A stretch of DNA of 64,000 bases from CAVRAW01 sp963716135 (GTDB lineage Bacteria > Planctomycetota > Planctomycetia > Pirellulales > JADZDJ01). The stretch covers positions 4,030,001 to 4,094,000 of the forward strand of contig OY970289.1 of NCBI GenBank assembly GCA_963716135.1. The letters run 5' to 3'. A program made the position numbers and the translations under genes. Of this stretch, positions 35,158 to 44,652 are shown piece by piece (position 1 is the stretch's first letter; each line of letters begins with the position of its first letter). The notes beneath the pieces are model-generated. The model searched no databases and was not told the DNA's origin. It worked only from the letters and a program-made list of their open reading frames with translations.

Positions 35158-37050
35158 CTATTGCCTGGCCAATCCGGGGACGACGGCGTCTGTTGGCTTA
35201 CGCAGATTGTTGTCGTGCACCAGAACCATCGCCTTGCCGACAAAGTACGAATCGAAGTCGGCAACCACCAGGTTATATCCCGTCGATGGATCTTTTTCCG
35301 ACTCGACCGCTTCGATCAGCATCGGCCCTCGTATGGTATGCAACCAGTCGCCGGCATTAATTTCTTTGGCCATTTTCCAGCCGACGCCGGAAACCCACAT
35401 CGGATGACCCGCCGTACAACGAATTAGCGTGTCTCCAGCCTGAATCTTGATCAGAGAACTGGGCGAGCGAACTGTGGCATCGGTAACCGGCTTATATCCC
35501 AGTTCACCGGTTGCCGCATCCTGTGCCAGGACCCAATCGCCAGGTCGTACCTTTTCGATCTGCACAAGCCCGCTGATGGTCCAGACCGGCGTGCCGGCGG
35601 CAAAACATGAGTTGCGACCTCCGGTTGGGCCAGGCGGGACGTAAGGAGGCGCTGGTGCGATCGCAGCCACCGTATACGGCGAGCTGTACGTTTCTTCGCG
35701 GGCATATCGCGTGGGTCGCTTTTGCGGCCGATCGTATTCATTGTAATCGTTCCACCAATTGAACCACGCGATGGAGTCAGAGCCAAAATCCTTTCCCGTG
35801 GCAGTGCGGAGGACGGAGATTATTCGCTCGTTCGACGCCGCAATGTCGTCGTTCTGCGCCAGCGCCTGGTTGGCGCGCTGTTCAGCCCTGGCTTCCGCTT
35901 TGGCCACCTTGGCCGTCGCCTTCTCAGGATCCGATTTCACGACCACCGTTCCCGGCGTCCAGCCTGACGGCAAATTGGCGTTCATTCGCGCGCTCATTCG
36001 AGCGACGGCCGACGGATACCACGTGTTATCCATCACGCCGGTAGAAGTGTACATCTTGTCGCCCCAGGGATTTTCCTTGAACAGCGACATTTGATAACCC
36101 AAACTGCCATTGGGAGTCTGATATCTTTCGAACTGCACCGAAATCGGCGTATCCAAGCCAGCAATCAACTGCGGCACATACGCATATAGCGACCGCGGCC
36201 GCAGCGCCTTGGCTGCCGCCTGGCGAACTTCAGCGCTCGGAGAAAATACCGCGAACCGCACCAGCGACTGCGTCGCCGCCACGTCGGGCATTTTCGAAAG
36301 GCTTTCAACCGCAGCGGCCGCCGCTTCGGTTTTGCCCTTGGCAAATACGGCCTCCATGGCAGGAATGGCCCTCGGGTCGGAGATCCCGCGCAATTCTTGC
36401 AGGGCCTCGGCCGCCGTCTGCTTGTTCTCGATTTGGCTGCGCATCTTGACGAAGCGATCTTTCCACTTCAAATAGTCTTCCTGTTGCTTTTTCAAGTCGG
36501 CATCGAACGCTTCGACTTCCGATGCCGGCATTAACTGCTTGTGATAGTAAACCAGGCCCAACTTGCTCCTGGCTTCGACCGAACTGCGATCGAGCGCCAG
36601 AACCGCTCGCCAGTGCGTTTGCGCCTCCTGCGACAATCCAACCTTTTCGCACCATCGGGCAAGCTGCCGTTGATCGTCAGCAATATTTTGTGCCTGGTCT
36701 CGGCGCTGGCGATATTCGTCTAACTTGGCAACGCGTTGCGGATCTTGCGAAGGCGCATCGAACGCCACCCATTTTCCATCCAGCTTGACATCGCCTGAAT
36801 GCCAATGGGCGATTGCCAAATTGGGATCGAGCTTCCGCGCCTGCGCGAGCAAAGCGGCGCGCCGGTCGGACCTGCCTTGAACTTCTGCCTCAAGTGCCTG
36901 CTGCACCAGCAGCTTGGCTTGTTCTACATTCTGCGCCGGCGCGGCTGGTTGATCGGTGGAATTTCCGCGATCTGCCCCACGGACGACCGACTGCTGCAGG
37001 GCTATCAGCGCAATCGCCAAATAGGTCAATCGAATGATGGCTAACCGCAT
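35158..37050 (-). CDS. Secreted TPR/HEAT protein with C-terminal Hint (intein-like) domain
   Basis: 630 residues. A signal-type N-terminus (LTYLAIALIALQQSVVRG) precedes TPR-like helices (residues about 40-160), HEAT-like repeats with DPRAIPAMEAVFAKG and SLSKMPDVAATQSLVRFAVF, and from about residue 480 a Hint domain: NSCFAAGTPVWT with the splicing-type Cys, CTAGHPMW with the block-B His, and a C-terminal block ending YFVGKAMVLVHDNN, then 16 residues. Hint domains in bacteria perform autocatalytic cleavage, in polymorphic toxins releasing a C-terminal part, but here only a short tail follows, so the cleaved product would be the N-terminal TPR/HEAT part. Activity is inferred from the motifs. Confidence 0.82.
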   Translation of the reverse strand: MRLAIIRLTYLAIALIALQQSVVRGADRGNSTDQPAAPAQNVEQAKLLVQQALEAEVQGRSDRRAALLAQARKLDPNLAIAHWHSGDVKLDGKWVAFDAPSQDPQRVAKLDEYRQRRDQAQNIADDQRQLARWCEKVGLSQEAQTHWRAVLALDRSSVEARSKLGLVYYHKQLMPASEVEAFDADLKKQQEDYLKWKDRFVKMRSQIENKQTAAEALQELRGISDPRAIPAMEAVFAKGKTEAAAAAVESLSKMPDVAATQSLVRFAVFSPSAEVRQAAAKALRPRSLYAYVPQLIAGLDTPISVQFERYQTPNGSLGYQMSLFKENPWGDKMYTSTGVMDNTWYPSAVARMSARMNANLPSGWTPGTVVVKSDPEKATAKVAKAEARAEQRANQALAQNDDIAASNERIISVLRTATGKDFGSDSIAWFNWWNDYNEYDRPQKRPTRYAREETYSSPYTVAAIAPAPPYVPPGPTGGRNSCFAAGTPVWTISGLVQIEKVRPGDWVLAQDAATGELGYKPVTDATVRSPSSLIKIQAGDTLIRCTAGHPMWVSGVGWKMAKEINAGDWLHTIRGPMLIEAVESEKDPSTGYNLVVADFDSYFVGKAMVLVHDNNLRKPTDAVVPGLARQ

Positions 37051-37277
37051 AGATTCCTCGCTGTCGGAATTCCGACGTTTGCAAAGATGCGGCAGTGTGG
37101 CCCGACCACTGCCGGCAAATACCCGGTTCGCCGAAGCGAACGCCCCTACCTGAGAATCTACCTATTCTCTGTGGTAATTGCCAGACAATTTGCCGATAAG
37201 GGTAGCGCCAGCCCGAGCGGACCGCCGCCGGGTCATTCACGGCACCCGCCGTAACCGCTTCAAGGCTTATCGATCAA

Positions 37278-38447
37278 TCAATGCGACCTGGCGGGTTGAC
37301 CGACGCTGATCGGCGATTGGTCCGCCGAATCGTGAGGTTGTCGTCCCGTTTCCAAGTACGACTTCGCCCGGCTGAGGATGTCGCTCATGCGGGCTTTGGG
37401 ATCGGCGCCAAACAACCGCGCCGCGGCGTGGCTCAAGAGCCCGCCCGGCGGGTGATAGGTCAGCGAAACCGTCACCTGCGTCTGGCGATTGCCGTGGCTG
37501 GCGAACTGCGCGCAACCGTGATACCGCACAGCCGACGCCGGCGAGCTTTCCCACGCCAGATGCTCGTTGGGCTCGCAGCGGGTGATGGTTTCCGTTATGA
37601 CGACGTCGCGTCCTGCCGGCCCGGCCACCGTTTTCTCATATCGGCTGCCGCCCAAGGGTCGCACGGATTTCACGGTGCTGCTCAGCTTGGGGAGGTTCTG
37701 AGGATCGCTAAACAACTCGAACACTTGCTCCACCGGCGCCTCGATGGTGATCGACTTTTGCATCCGGATGCCGCCGGCTTCATCGGTCAGTCCCAGCAGG
37801 CTGCGGCCGTTGCGATTCGTGGCCGCCCGTGCACACAGTCCCAATCCGCAGGTGCCCAACAAAACCGCCCAAGGCGAGCGGCGAGCGAGCGAATTGGCGA
37901 CCAACGCCGCTCCGGCCGTTCCGGCGGCCCAGCGCGCCCTCGGCGACCATTGGTGTTTCGCATGATGGCTGTGCTGGCCGCTGTGGCCGGAGCTTGCTTG
38001 TCCGGAAGACCCGCCCGAGCCGTCCAACGCATCTAGCTCGTTCTCTACGCTTTGCACTCCGTGGATCGACTGCACGGCCGAGACGAAATGATCGAGCTCG
38101 TTGCGCAGGATTCTTCCACTGAGTGTTACGCGGCCGCGGCGGGCGGCGACGCGCACCGACGAAGGTTGCGAAACATAGCGGCCCAACTTCGAACGCACTC
38201 GCTCTTCCAGCACCTCGTCGGAAACTTGTTTGCGCCACATTGAGGACGCCGCCTCCGCAAGGTTTCCATAGAAGCGGTTCGCCGCGTCGCGGGCGGCCAA
38301 CATCGCGGCCTTATTTGCTTTGCCCATCGAATGCCGGGCTTGATCGCGGAGCTGCGCTCGCCGGCGGTGACCGCGTTCGGGATCGCAAAGATACATCAAG
38401 CCGGCGCCGAGACCGGCCCCAGCCAACCAAGAAAGCGGTTTAGCCAT
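37278..38447 (-). CDS. BON domain plus SRPBCC (cyclase/dehydrase-like) membrane protein
   Basis: 389 residues from the ATG at 38447 with AAGGA upstream. A glycine-rich helix (SWLAGAGLGAGLMYLCDP) and a basic region come first, then a BON domain (residues about 75-140; VRVAARRGRVTLSGRILRNEL), a His/Ser/Gly linker, two short hydrophobic segments and an SRPBCC/polyketide-cyclase-type domain (ITIEAPVEQVFELFSDPQNLPKL). Such combinations occur in bacteria as membrane-bound stress proteins; the ligand of the SRPBCC cavity is unknown. It is leftward, alone, before the molbindin gene. Confidence 0.82.
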   Translation of the reverse strand: MAKPLSWLAGAGLGAGLMYLCDPERGHRRRAQLRDQARHSMGKANKAAMLAARDAANRFYGNLAEAASSMWRKQVSDEVLEERVRSKLGRYVSQPSSVRVAARRGRVTLSGRILRNELDHFVSAVQSIHGVQSVENELDALDGSGGSSGQASSGHSGQHSHHAKHQWSPRARWAAGTAGAALVANSLARRSPWAVLLGTCGLGLCARAATNRNGRSLLGLTDEAGGIRMQKSITIEAPVEQVFELFSDPQNLPKLSSTVKSVRPLGGSRYEKTVAGPAGRDVVITETITRCEPNEHLAWESSPASAVRYHGCAQFASHGNRQTQVTVSLTYHPPGGLLSHAAARLFGADPKARMSDILSRAKSYLETGRQPHDSADQSPISVGQPARSH

Positions 38448-38795
38448 GACATAATTCCTTTTGTTTGAAGGGCCGAACCAAAGGGCTGACAAGAGCCATC
38501 GCATCTGATTAATTCAGACTCCTAATGCCGTGCCACTAGGGCGAGGTCGATCCGGCGTACAAAGCTTGCGCTCGACGCCGACCGCCATGAACGGCTGCGT
38601 ACCACCGACTCCGATGGATGCGATAACGCCACTATTAAAGACTTGATCGCGCGAATTGACAATCAGCGCAAGACAGATTTTTTGCCGTCGGCATCTTGCT
38701 ATTTCCGCCAGTAATTAGCGAGACGCTTTGCGGCACGACTTTTGCAAGCCCGCCAGGACCGCCCAATTTGCCATCCCATTCGCGGCAAGAGTCCG
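38448..38795. other. Intergenic region without a convincing gene
   Basis: About 350 bases between the BON-SRPBCC start and the molbindin end, both leftward. The stretch is lower in coding potential, with no repeat or RNA gene recognised. It should carry the promoter for the BON-SRPBCC gene. Confidence 0.4.
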
Positions 38796-39005
38796 TCAAT
38801 CGACGCCGATCATCACCTCCGACGATTTCACCACTGCGTAAACTTCTTTCCCCACCTTCAATTGCAAGTTGTCGGCCGAGTTTTTCGTAATCACCGACAC
38901 GATCTGCTGCCCGCCGGCCAGTTCTACCGTGATCTCTGAATTGACCGCCCCGGGCACGATCGACTTGATTTTGCCTTTGAGTTGATTTCGGGCGCTAATT
39001 TTCAT
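38796..39005 (-). CDS. Molybdenum-pterin/molybdate-binding protein (Mop/TOBE domain)
   Basis: 69 residues, the typical length of a single-domain molbindin. Clear TOBE fold: ISARNQLKGKIKSIVPGAVNSEI, then VVKSSEVMIGVD at the C-terminus. It binds molybdate or tungstate in the cytoplasm, probably as an oligomer, for storage or homeostasis. No molybdate transporter or molybdoenzyme gene is nearby. It is preceded by pilT on the same strand (81 bases), possibly co-transcribed with it. Confidence 0.92.
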   Translation of the reverse strand: MKISARNQLKGKIKSIVPGAVNSEITVELAGGQQIVSVITKNSADNLQLKVGKEVYAVVKSSEVMIGVD

Positions 39006-39086
39006 GATTTTCTCTCCGGGCCTGCCAGGCGTCGCGCGAATGCCTGAAAGTTTTGCGATTCGAGTTCAAATCTGCAAGGCCTGGCG

Positions 39087-40163
39087 CTAAGCCCGCCGAA
39101 CTTTCTCGCCCACGTGATGGCGAATGTAATCGGGCTCGCGCGCATTAGTCACGGCGGTGTCGTAGGTGATCTCGCCGCGCTGGTACAGCTCCAATAGAAC
39201 CTGATCCATCGTTTGCATCTGGCTGCGTCGCCCCATTTGCATCTCACTGTAAAGCTGGTGCACTTGGCGCTCGCGAATGTGGTTGCGCACGGCGTGGGTG
39301 GCGATGCAAACTTCGCAAGCCAGCACCCGCCCCGAGCCGTCGGCCCGCGGCAGCAGCTTTTGAGCGAGCAAGGCCTGCAGGCTGTTGGCCAGTTGCACCG
39401 TAATCGCATTTTGCTGCTCGGCGGGAAACACGCTGTAGATACGCTGGATAGTTTGAGCCGCATCGGGGGTGTGCAAGGTGGCGATCACCAAATGCCCGGT
39501 CTCGGCGGCAATCAGGGCCGTTTCAATGGTGTCCAAATCCCGCATTTCACCGATCACGATCACGTCGGGATCTTGCCGGAGAATATGCCTTAGAGCCGCT
39601 TGATACGATTTGACGTCGCTGAGCAGCTCTTGCTGAATCACCAGACTGCGGTTGTTGTCGTGGGCAAATTCGACCGGATCTTCCACCGTGATAATTTTGG
39701 CCCGCCGGCTCGAATTGATGGCGTCGATCATGAAGTTCAGGGTGGTGGTCTTGCCCATTCCGGTCGGCCCGGTGACCAGGATCAAGCCGCTGGGCAGCCG
39801 CGTCAGCTCTTCGACAACAGGCGGCAATCCGAGTTCTTCTGCCGAACGGATTACCGTTTCGCACAGTCGAATCGCGAACTCATTGTCGCCCGCGTGGCGG
39901 TAAACGCTGACGCGAAATCGTCCGATCCCCTCGAGATTCCGGGAGAAGCACAACTGCCAATCGGCCTCGAACTGGCGTCGTTGCCCCTCATCCAACAGCG
40001 CATCGTAGAGCTTTTGCAAATCGGATTGCGTGAGCGGAGGTCCTTCCATCGGCCTGATCTCGCCGGTGACTCGCACCGTCGGCGCCATGCCGCGCACCAA
40101 ATGCACGTCGCTGGCATGGTGATGGCGGGCGCTCTTCAGGATTTTTTCGATGGTCCAGGACAT
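39087..40163 (-). CDS. pilT: PilT/PilU-type retraction ATPase
   Basis: 358 residues from the ATG at 40163. GSPII_E-family secretion ATPase with Walker A GPTGMGKTTT, Asp box ITVEDPVEF, Walker B IGEMRDLDTIETALIAAETGH and His box LATLHTPDAAQTIQRI-like sequence (ATLHTPDA). The N-terminal domain (ARHHHASDVHLVRG) and the AIRNLIR-like motif region (AVRNHIREROVHQ-type) fit PilT. It hydrolyses ATP to depolymerise type IV pili for twitching. No other pil genes are adjacent; the DUF1559 pilin-like protein and this ATPase may still belong to one system. Confidence 0.9.
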   Translation of the reverse strand: MSWTIEKILKSARHHHASDVHLVRGMAPTVRVTGEIRPMEGPPLTQSDLQKLYDALLDEGQRRQFEADWQLCFSRNLEGIGRFRVSVYRHAGDNEFAIRLCETVIRSAEELGLPPVVEELTRLPSGLILVTGPTGMGKTTTLNFMIDAINSSRRAKIITVEDPVEFAHDNNRSLVIQQELLSDVKSYQAALRHILRQDPDVIVIGEMRDLDTIETALIAAETGHLVIATLHTPDAAQTIQRIYSVFPAEQQNAITVQLANSLQALLAQKLLPRADGSGRVLACEVCIATHAVRNHIRERQVHQLYSEMQMGRRSQMQTMDQVLLELYQRGEITYDTAVTNAREPDYIRHHVGEKVRRA

Positions 40164-40182
40164 AATTTTCTGATGAGAAACC

Positions 40183-40959
40183 TTAGCGGCGCGAATCACG
40201 CGGCCTCAGCCAACGGCGAACGGTGGTCGTCCATGATTCTTGCCCCAACTCCGCCAGTCGTTGGCTGGCCTCCTGATGACGGGGACACAGCTCCAAGCAT
40301 CGGTCATAACTGTTTCGAGCGGAAGTCGTGAACCCTAGTTCCTGCTGACAACGGCCCAACACCAGCCATCCGTAGTATGCCTGCGACGCCGATTCGACCG
40401 CAAGCTGCGCGCGGGCTAGTGCCTTGCTTGGCGAGCGATAGTACAAGTAAATCAAGGCCGCCTCCAGGGGCACCAGCCAATCGCGGCTGGCGATTTGCGC
40501 CCGGTCGAAGCAATAGCGGTCGCTTTCCTGACGCCCGGCCACCATCAATTCGCCGCGCACCATCCAGCAATAGGCGGAATCGCCTCGCTGTTGCATCGCA
40601 CCGTCGCTGGATTCATGCGCCTTTTGCATGTCGCCCATTCGGCACAGCGATTGGGCCCGACCGGAACTCAGATCGCACTGGTTGGGAAAAAGTTCCAACG
40701 CCTTGCGGCTCCACAGTTCAGCCTGCGGGAATTCCGCCAGATGTACCAGCATCTGCACCTGCCCGACCCAGGCCACCACCAACGATTTTTCGATTTCCAG
40801 AGCCCGCGAGTAAAATCGCAGCGCATTTTCGTAATTCCCGTTGCGGCGATGCAGATCGGCTTGCTTCAGCCAGTGCTGCTCGTCCTTGGCCGCAAGATCG
40901 ACGCCGGGGTCGCGCGGCTTGGGTGTCTCGTCGGGAAATTCAAGCTTGTCGAATCGCAT
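40183..40959 (-). CDS. TPR protein encoded upstream of pilT
   Basis: 258 residues with about five TPR units, e.g. ADLHRRNGNYENALRFYSRALEIEK and YGWLVLGRCQQELGFTTSARNSYDRCLEL. No signal peptide, so probably cytoplasmic. It lies 20 bases upstream of pilT and starts 18 bases after the corrected stop of the zinc-ribbon/S26-like gene, so it belongs to the same leftward unit as the AAA+ gene cluster. Adaptor role inferred from repeats only. Confidence 0.7.
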   Translation of the reverse strand: MRFDKLEFPDETPKPRDPGVDLAAKDEQHWLKQADLHRRNGNYENALRFYSRALEIEKSLVVAWVGQVQMLVHLAEFPQAELWSRKALELFPNQCDLSSGRAQSLCRMGDMQKAHESSDGAMQQRGDSAYCWMVRGELMVAGRQESDRYCFDRAQIASRDWLVPLEAALIYLYYRSPSKALARAQLAVESASQAYYGWLVLGRCQQELGFTTSARNSYDRCLELCPRHQEASQRLAELGQESWTTTVRRWLRPRDSRR

Positions 40960-40977
40960 CGATCTGCGTCCGCTTGG

Positions 40978-41948
40978 TTAGCGGAACCCTCCGCGCGACC
41001 AGGGCCAGGATTGGAAAAAGACGACTCCGGTCAACCGATTAATTGGCACTCGGGCCAGGTGGTGCCAAAGTGCCGGACTGTCGGGAGCAAGATTCGACGG
41101 ATCCACAAGAACTGAATCGGCAGGAACTTCCAACTTCGAAAACAGAGTTTGGCAATCGGGCGATAACTGCGCCGCGCAAGTTTGCCGTCCACGAATAGTT
41201 TTCCGTCCTCCCAGGTAAGCGTCTGCCCAGCGACGGCAATCACACGATTAATTCGCATCCCGGCGCGAATGTACCGTCGGCCTTGCATCGTGTCGGCCGA
41301 ATTATAAAGGACGTATTGCCCGGCCTCGACGTGGCTGGTGGGCCGGTACCACACGACATCGCCCGGACGAAACGGATCGACATTCCCATTGATCGATAGC
41401 GGTGCGGCAATCCGTGAAAGTAATGCCCCGGCGGGAAGATACACAAATAGCCCCAGCAGAAAGCTGCATGCCGCGGTGAAAATCAATCGATTGCCAAAAG
41501 AATCGAATCTTGGCGCCAGTGCTGTGACAATTGATGCCACATGAATGGCGAATGCGAGTCCCAACAGAATGCCTCCATACGGTGAGCCCATCAGCAACAG
41601 GCCCGATAGTCCACAGACAATGTACCCTGCCAGGTAAATCCATCCGATGCCGCGCTGGCCGACATGGATATTCGCCCAGCCCGGCGCCACGGCACGCAGC
41701 ACCGTGGGAAGCTCAATATTTGCGGCGCCTCGGTCGATCGCCGGCCAGGGAATTTCCTTAGGGAGCAGATGCCAGAGCTGATTCGCCAGACGCCGCAGTC
41801 GCCACCATCCGAACATCGACTTCCCCAGCGCGCTGGCTCTGGGCGGATGAACGTTGATCGCGATGCTCGATAGCGCCAACATCGCGCCGCAACGGGCGCA
41901 GTTGCTGCTTCCAGGCATGTTCTGAAAACTGCAGCTAGGGCATTGCAT
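40978..41948 (-). CDS. Zinc-ribbon membrane protein with signal-peptidase-like (S26) domain (frameshifted)
   Basis: Starts with a zinc ribbon (MQCPSCSFQNMPGSSNCARCG), then a linker, three membrane helices (residues about 105-185) and a S26/signal-peptidase-I-like beta domain (DPFRPGDVVWYRP; RINRVIAVAGQTLTWEDGKLFVDG). The frame breaks near 41150 after RPIAKL; the other frame continues EVPADSVLVDPSNLAPDSPALW and VPINRLTGVVFFQSWPWSRGG, ending at 40978, which is the normal S26 C-terminus. The catalytic SM and the Lys of signal peptidase I are not apparent (NRVIAVAGQ instead of KRVVGxPGD), so it may be a non-catalytic S26-fold protein. Located directly after the DUF2997 gene. Confidence 0.68.
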
Positions 41949-41954
41949 GGATGG

Positions 41955-42161
41955 TTATGTCCGCCGATGTACGTCTACGTGTTGTCGAACGTCGGATTGA
42001 GCTTCGTAGTACTCGCTGGTCAATTGCCGCGATTGTTCCTGGCCCACGATGCGGGCCACGACTTCCGCCACATCCAAGCAGCGGGATCCTTTGATCCCGA
42101 TGGTGCGAACCACCACTTTGCCGTCGGGGCCGATTTCGATTTCCAGTTCTTCTTTTGCCAT
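41955..42161 (-). CDS. DUF2997 family protein
   Basis: 68 residues from the ATG at 42161. Core sequence LEIEIGPDGKVVVRTIGIKGSRCLDV matches DUF2997, a small family that in cyanobacteria and planctomycetes accompanies a DUF1257 (Ycf35-like) and an AAA+ (Ycf46-like) gene, which is the arrangement here. Its role is unknown. It lies 6 bases upstream of the zinc-ribbon/S26-like gene. Confidence 0.8.
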   Translation of the reverse strand: MAKEELEIEIGPDGKVVVRTIGIKGSRCLDVAEVVARIVGQEQSRQLTSEYYEAQSDVRQHVDVHRRT

Positions 42162-42225
42162 GGTTATCGTGTAATTGTGATTTGGTTTTGTTGGTTTTTC
42201 GTGAGCACACATCCGCACGAGCCTG

Positions 42226-42696
42226 CTACCAATTCCGAACACGCAGCCGAACCACGCGATCAGCAGTAACTTCTTCACCGACGACCGTCATGTTTTTCTC
42301 TTTCAACTCGCTCACAATTCGGTGGTAGACGAATTGCTGCGTGACGCGGCCGATCAACTCTTCGCCCAACTCGCGCAATTGCTGCTTCGACAGCCCTTTG
42401 CCCTCCATGCAAACCTTCAGGGCGCCCCGGGCATCCCGGCTGAATGTCGCCCGAATGCCGTCCTTTTCAACCACCATTTGTTCGTCGCGGCCTTCCGTGC
42501 CGGCCAGAATTTCGCTGTTGTCAACTTCGATGGTTTCCTTTTGCTTTTCCATCGCGGTAACACTGCCCGACGTCGACGACGAGATCGCCTCCTCAACCGT
42601 GGTGAAGCCCATGCTGGCGATTGCAGCGGTAATGGCCGCAGCAATCACCGGCCAATGAGCGATCACGATCGGCGTGACCACTAATACGGCACTCAT
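42226..42696 (-). CDS. Membrane-anchored DUF1257-like protein
   Basis: 156 residues: an N-terminal hydrophobic helix (MSAVLVVTPIVIAHWPVIAAA), a Ser/Thr linker and a soluble domain with IRATFSRDARGALKVCMEGKGLSK, then QQFVYHRIVSELKEKNMTVVGEE and a C-terminal VRLRVRNW. The C-terminal half looks like the DUF1257/Ycf35 pattern; the N-terminal helix is extra. It sits between the AAA+ ATPase and DUF2997 genes in a leftward cluster. Whether it really belongs to DUF1257 needs a profile comparison; the similarity I see is moderate. Confidence 0.55.
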   Translation of the reverse strand: MSAVLVVTPIVIAHWPVIAAAITAAIASMGFTTVEEAISSSTSGSVTAMEKQKETIEVDNSEILAGTEGRDEQMVVEKDGIRATFSRDARGALKVCMEGKGLSKQQLRELGEELIGRVTQQFVYHRIVSELKEKNMTVVGEEVTADRVVRLRVRNW

Positions 42697-42769
42697 GAAA
42701 CACCTCGCACTGAAAAAATGAAAGCAATGAGAGTTATCAATTCCTGCCTCAGCTCAACGACTGCGCCGC

Positions 42770-44431
42770 TCATAGTTCGATTTTCCTCCGCACCTCCTGA
42801 GCCGCGGTGCTCGTGGTGATCGAAGCTGGTCGAGCGCGCCCGGTCGCCCAACTTCGCAAGCGCTGCAGCTCTTCGCTCATGGTCCGCGAAAGCGGCACGG
42901 TTTCGCGGAGACTAGCTTCCACAATCTCGCTGTTCAGCTTGGCCTGTTTGCTGAATGCGTCGAACAAGGCCGAGACGACGGCCTCCTCGATCTCCGCGCC
43001 GTTGAAACCCTCACTCGCCACCGCCAGCGCCGCCAAATCGAACTCGCGCGGATCACGACCGCGCTTGGCGAGATGGATCGCAAATACATCGCGCCGCTCC
43101 TGCTCGTTCGGCAGATCGACGAAAAATATTTCGTCCAAGCGACCCTTACGCAATAGCTCCGGCGGAAGATGGCTGATGTTGTTCGCCGTGGCGGCCAAAA
43201 ATACCGGCGCGGTTTTTTCCGAAAGCCACGTCAGCAGCGTGCCGAACACGCGGGCCGAGGTGCCGCCGTCGCTGCCGCCCGACGCGGTGGCCCCGGCCAA
43301 AGCTTTGTCGATTTCATCGCACCACAGGATGCAGGGCGCCACGCTTTCGGCAATCTGCACGGCTCGCCGCATGTTCTCCTCGCTGGAACCGACCAGACTG
43401 CTGAACATCCGGCCGACGTCGAACCGCAACAGCGGCAGCTTCCACAAGTTCGCAATCGCCTTGACGCACAAACTCTTCCCGCAGCCTTGAACCCCCAGCA
43501 GCATCACGCCGCGCGGCGAAGGCAAACCGAATCGCGCCGCCCGGTCGGAAAAGGCGATGCTGCGCTTAATCAGCCACTGCTTAAGGTTTTCCAGTCCGGC
43601 CACGTGGTTCATTTTTTCCGTGGTCTCGTAATATTCCAGCAGGCCGCTTTTGCGGATGATTTGCTGCTTCTCGCTGAACACGATGCTCACGTCATCCGAG
43701 CTGAGCTTGCCATCCATCACTAGGGTCTTGGCAAACACGTTTTCGGCTTCCTTCAGCGTCAGGCCCTTGGCGGCATTGAGCAATCGTTCCCGGCCATCCG
43801 AGTCCATGTCGATTGTAATCTTGGCCTTGCCCTGCACGTCTTCGATGATGCGATCCAACAGCACTCCGAAATCCTCAACCGAGGGCAATCCGAAATCGAT
43901 CACTGTCACGTCCTTGCTCAACTCCGGAGCGATCTGCATCAGCGGACTGGAGATGACGATCGTTTTATAAGTGTCGCGCAGCAGGTGCGCCGCGTCGCGC
44001 AACCGGCGGATCACCGTCAGGTTGCAACGTTCGCCTTCCGTAAAGGGGTGAAAGTCTTTGAACAGATAAATCGCCGGCTCCATTTGCGCCAACACCGCGT
44101 CGAGCGCCGCCAGCGGGTCCGACGTGTTGCTGCTGCCCATCTTGTTGCGCGACGGTTCGGTGCCGGCCTTCACAATGCCATCGGTGATCGTCCAAATGAA
44201 AAGATTCTTTTCCCGCCGCTGGGCGATCTCGCGCAAGCATCGCTCCAGCCGCTCTTCTTCCCAAGTCGTTACGTAGATAATCGGGTATCGCGCGGATCAG
44301 GATTTCCAATTCCTGCCAGGCCGACATTCGCTGTGGCGTCTTTGGCGCGGCCTTTGTCGGTTTGCTCGCAGCCGGCTTGACTGGGGCGGGGCGCCCACGT
44401 TGGTCGCTTGGGCAGGCGAAGCGTCACTCAT
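42770..44431 (-). CDS. Ycf46-like AAA+ ATPase (two frameshifts)
   Basis: ATG at 44431 overlaps the 3' end of the small gene upstream. After a Pro/Ala/Lys-rich start (break near 44395 in a C-run) comes MSAWQELEILIRA, a break near 44282, then YPIIYVTTWEEERLERCLREI. The C-terminal AAA+ module has Walker A GVQGCGKS, Walker B CILWCDEIDKAL, sensor-1 FLAATANN and Arg-finger region LRKGRLDEIF. The N-terminal half (a degenerate nucleotide-binding fold) is typical of Ycf46/ClpX-like proteins whose role in cyanobacteria includes carbon or stress responses but is not settled. About 554 residues when joined. It probably acts on the small and membrane proteins encoded next to it. Confidence 0.85.
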
Positions 44432-44645
44432 GGCTGTTGTTCCTCTGCGATGCCTGGGCATGCACGGCCGCTGCGGGCACTGACGTCTGCCGCTGAATTT
44501 GCTCGTGCCGCAACTGGACGGCTTGATTGTCGCTGAACAATCTGCTCAGAATCTCCAGCATCTCCGCCGAAGCGCCGAATAAATAGATTCGGCCATCCGG
44601 TGCGATCTCCAGTTCGGTCAGCTTGTTTTCATCGACCAGCGACAT
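44424..44645 (-). CDS. Small DUF2997-like protein
   Basis: 73 residues from the ATG at 44645. The segment LTELEIAPDGRIYLFGAS is strikingly like the start of the DUF2997 protein (ELEIEIGPDGKVVV), so the cluster may contain two related small proteins flanking the AAA+ gene. The rest is a helix (MLEILSRLFSDN) and a Gln-rich tail. Overlaps the AAA+ start by 8 bases, implying coupled translation. Confidence 0.6.
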   Translation of the reverse strand: MSLVDENKLTELEIAPDGRIYLFGASAEMLEILSRLFSDNQAVQLRHEQIQRQTSVPAAAVHAQASQRNNSHE

Positions 44646-44652
44646 GGCGCCC

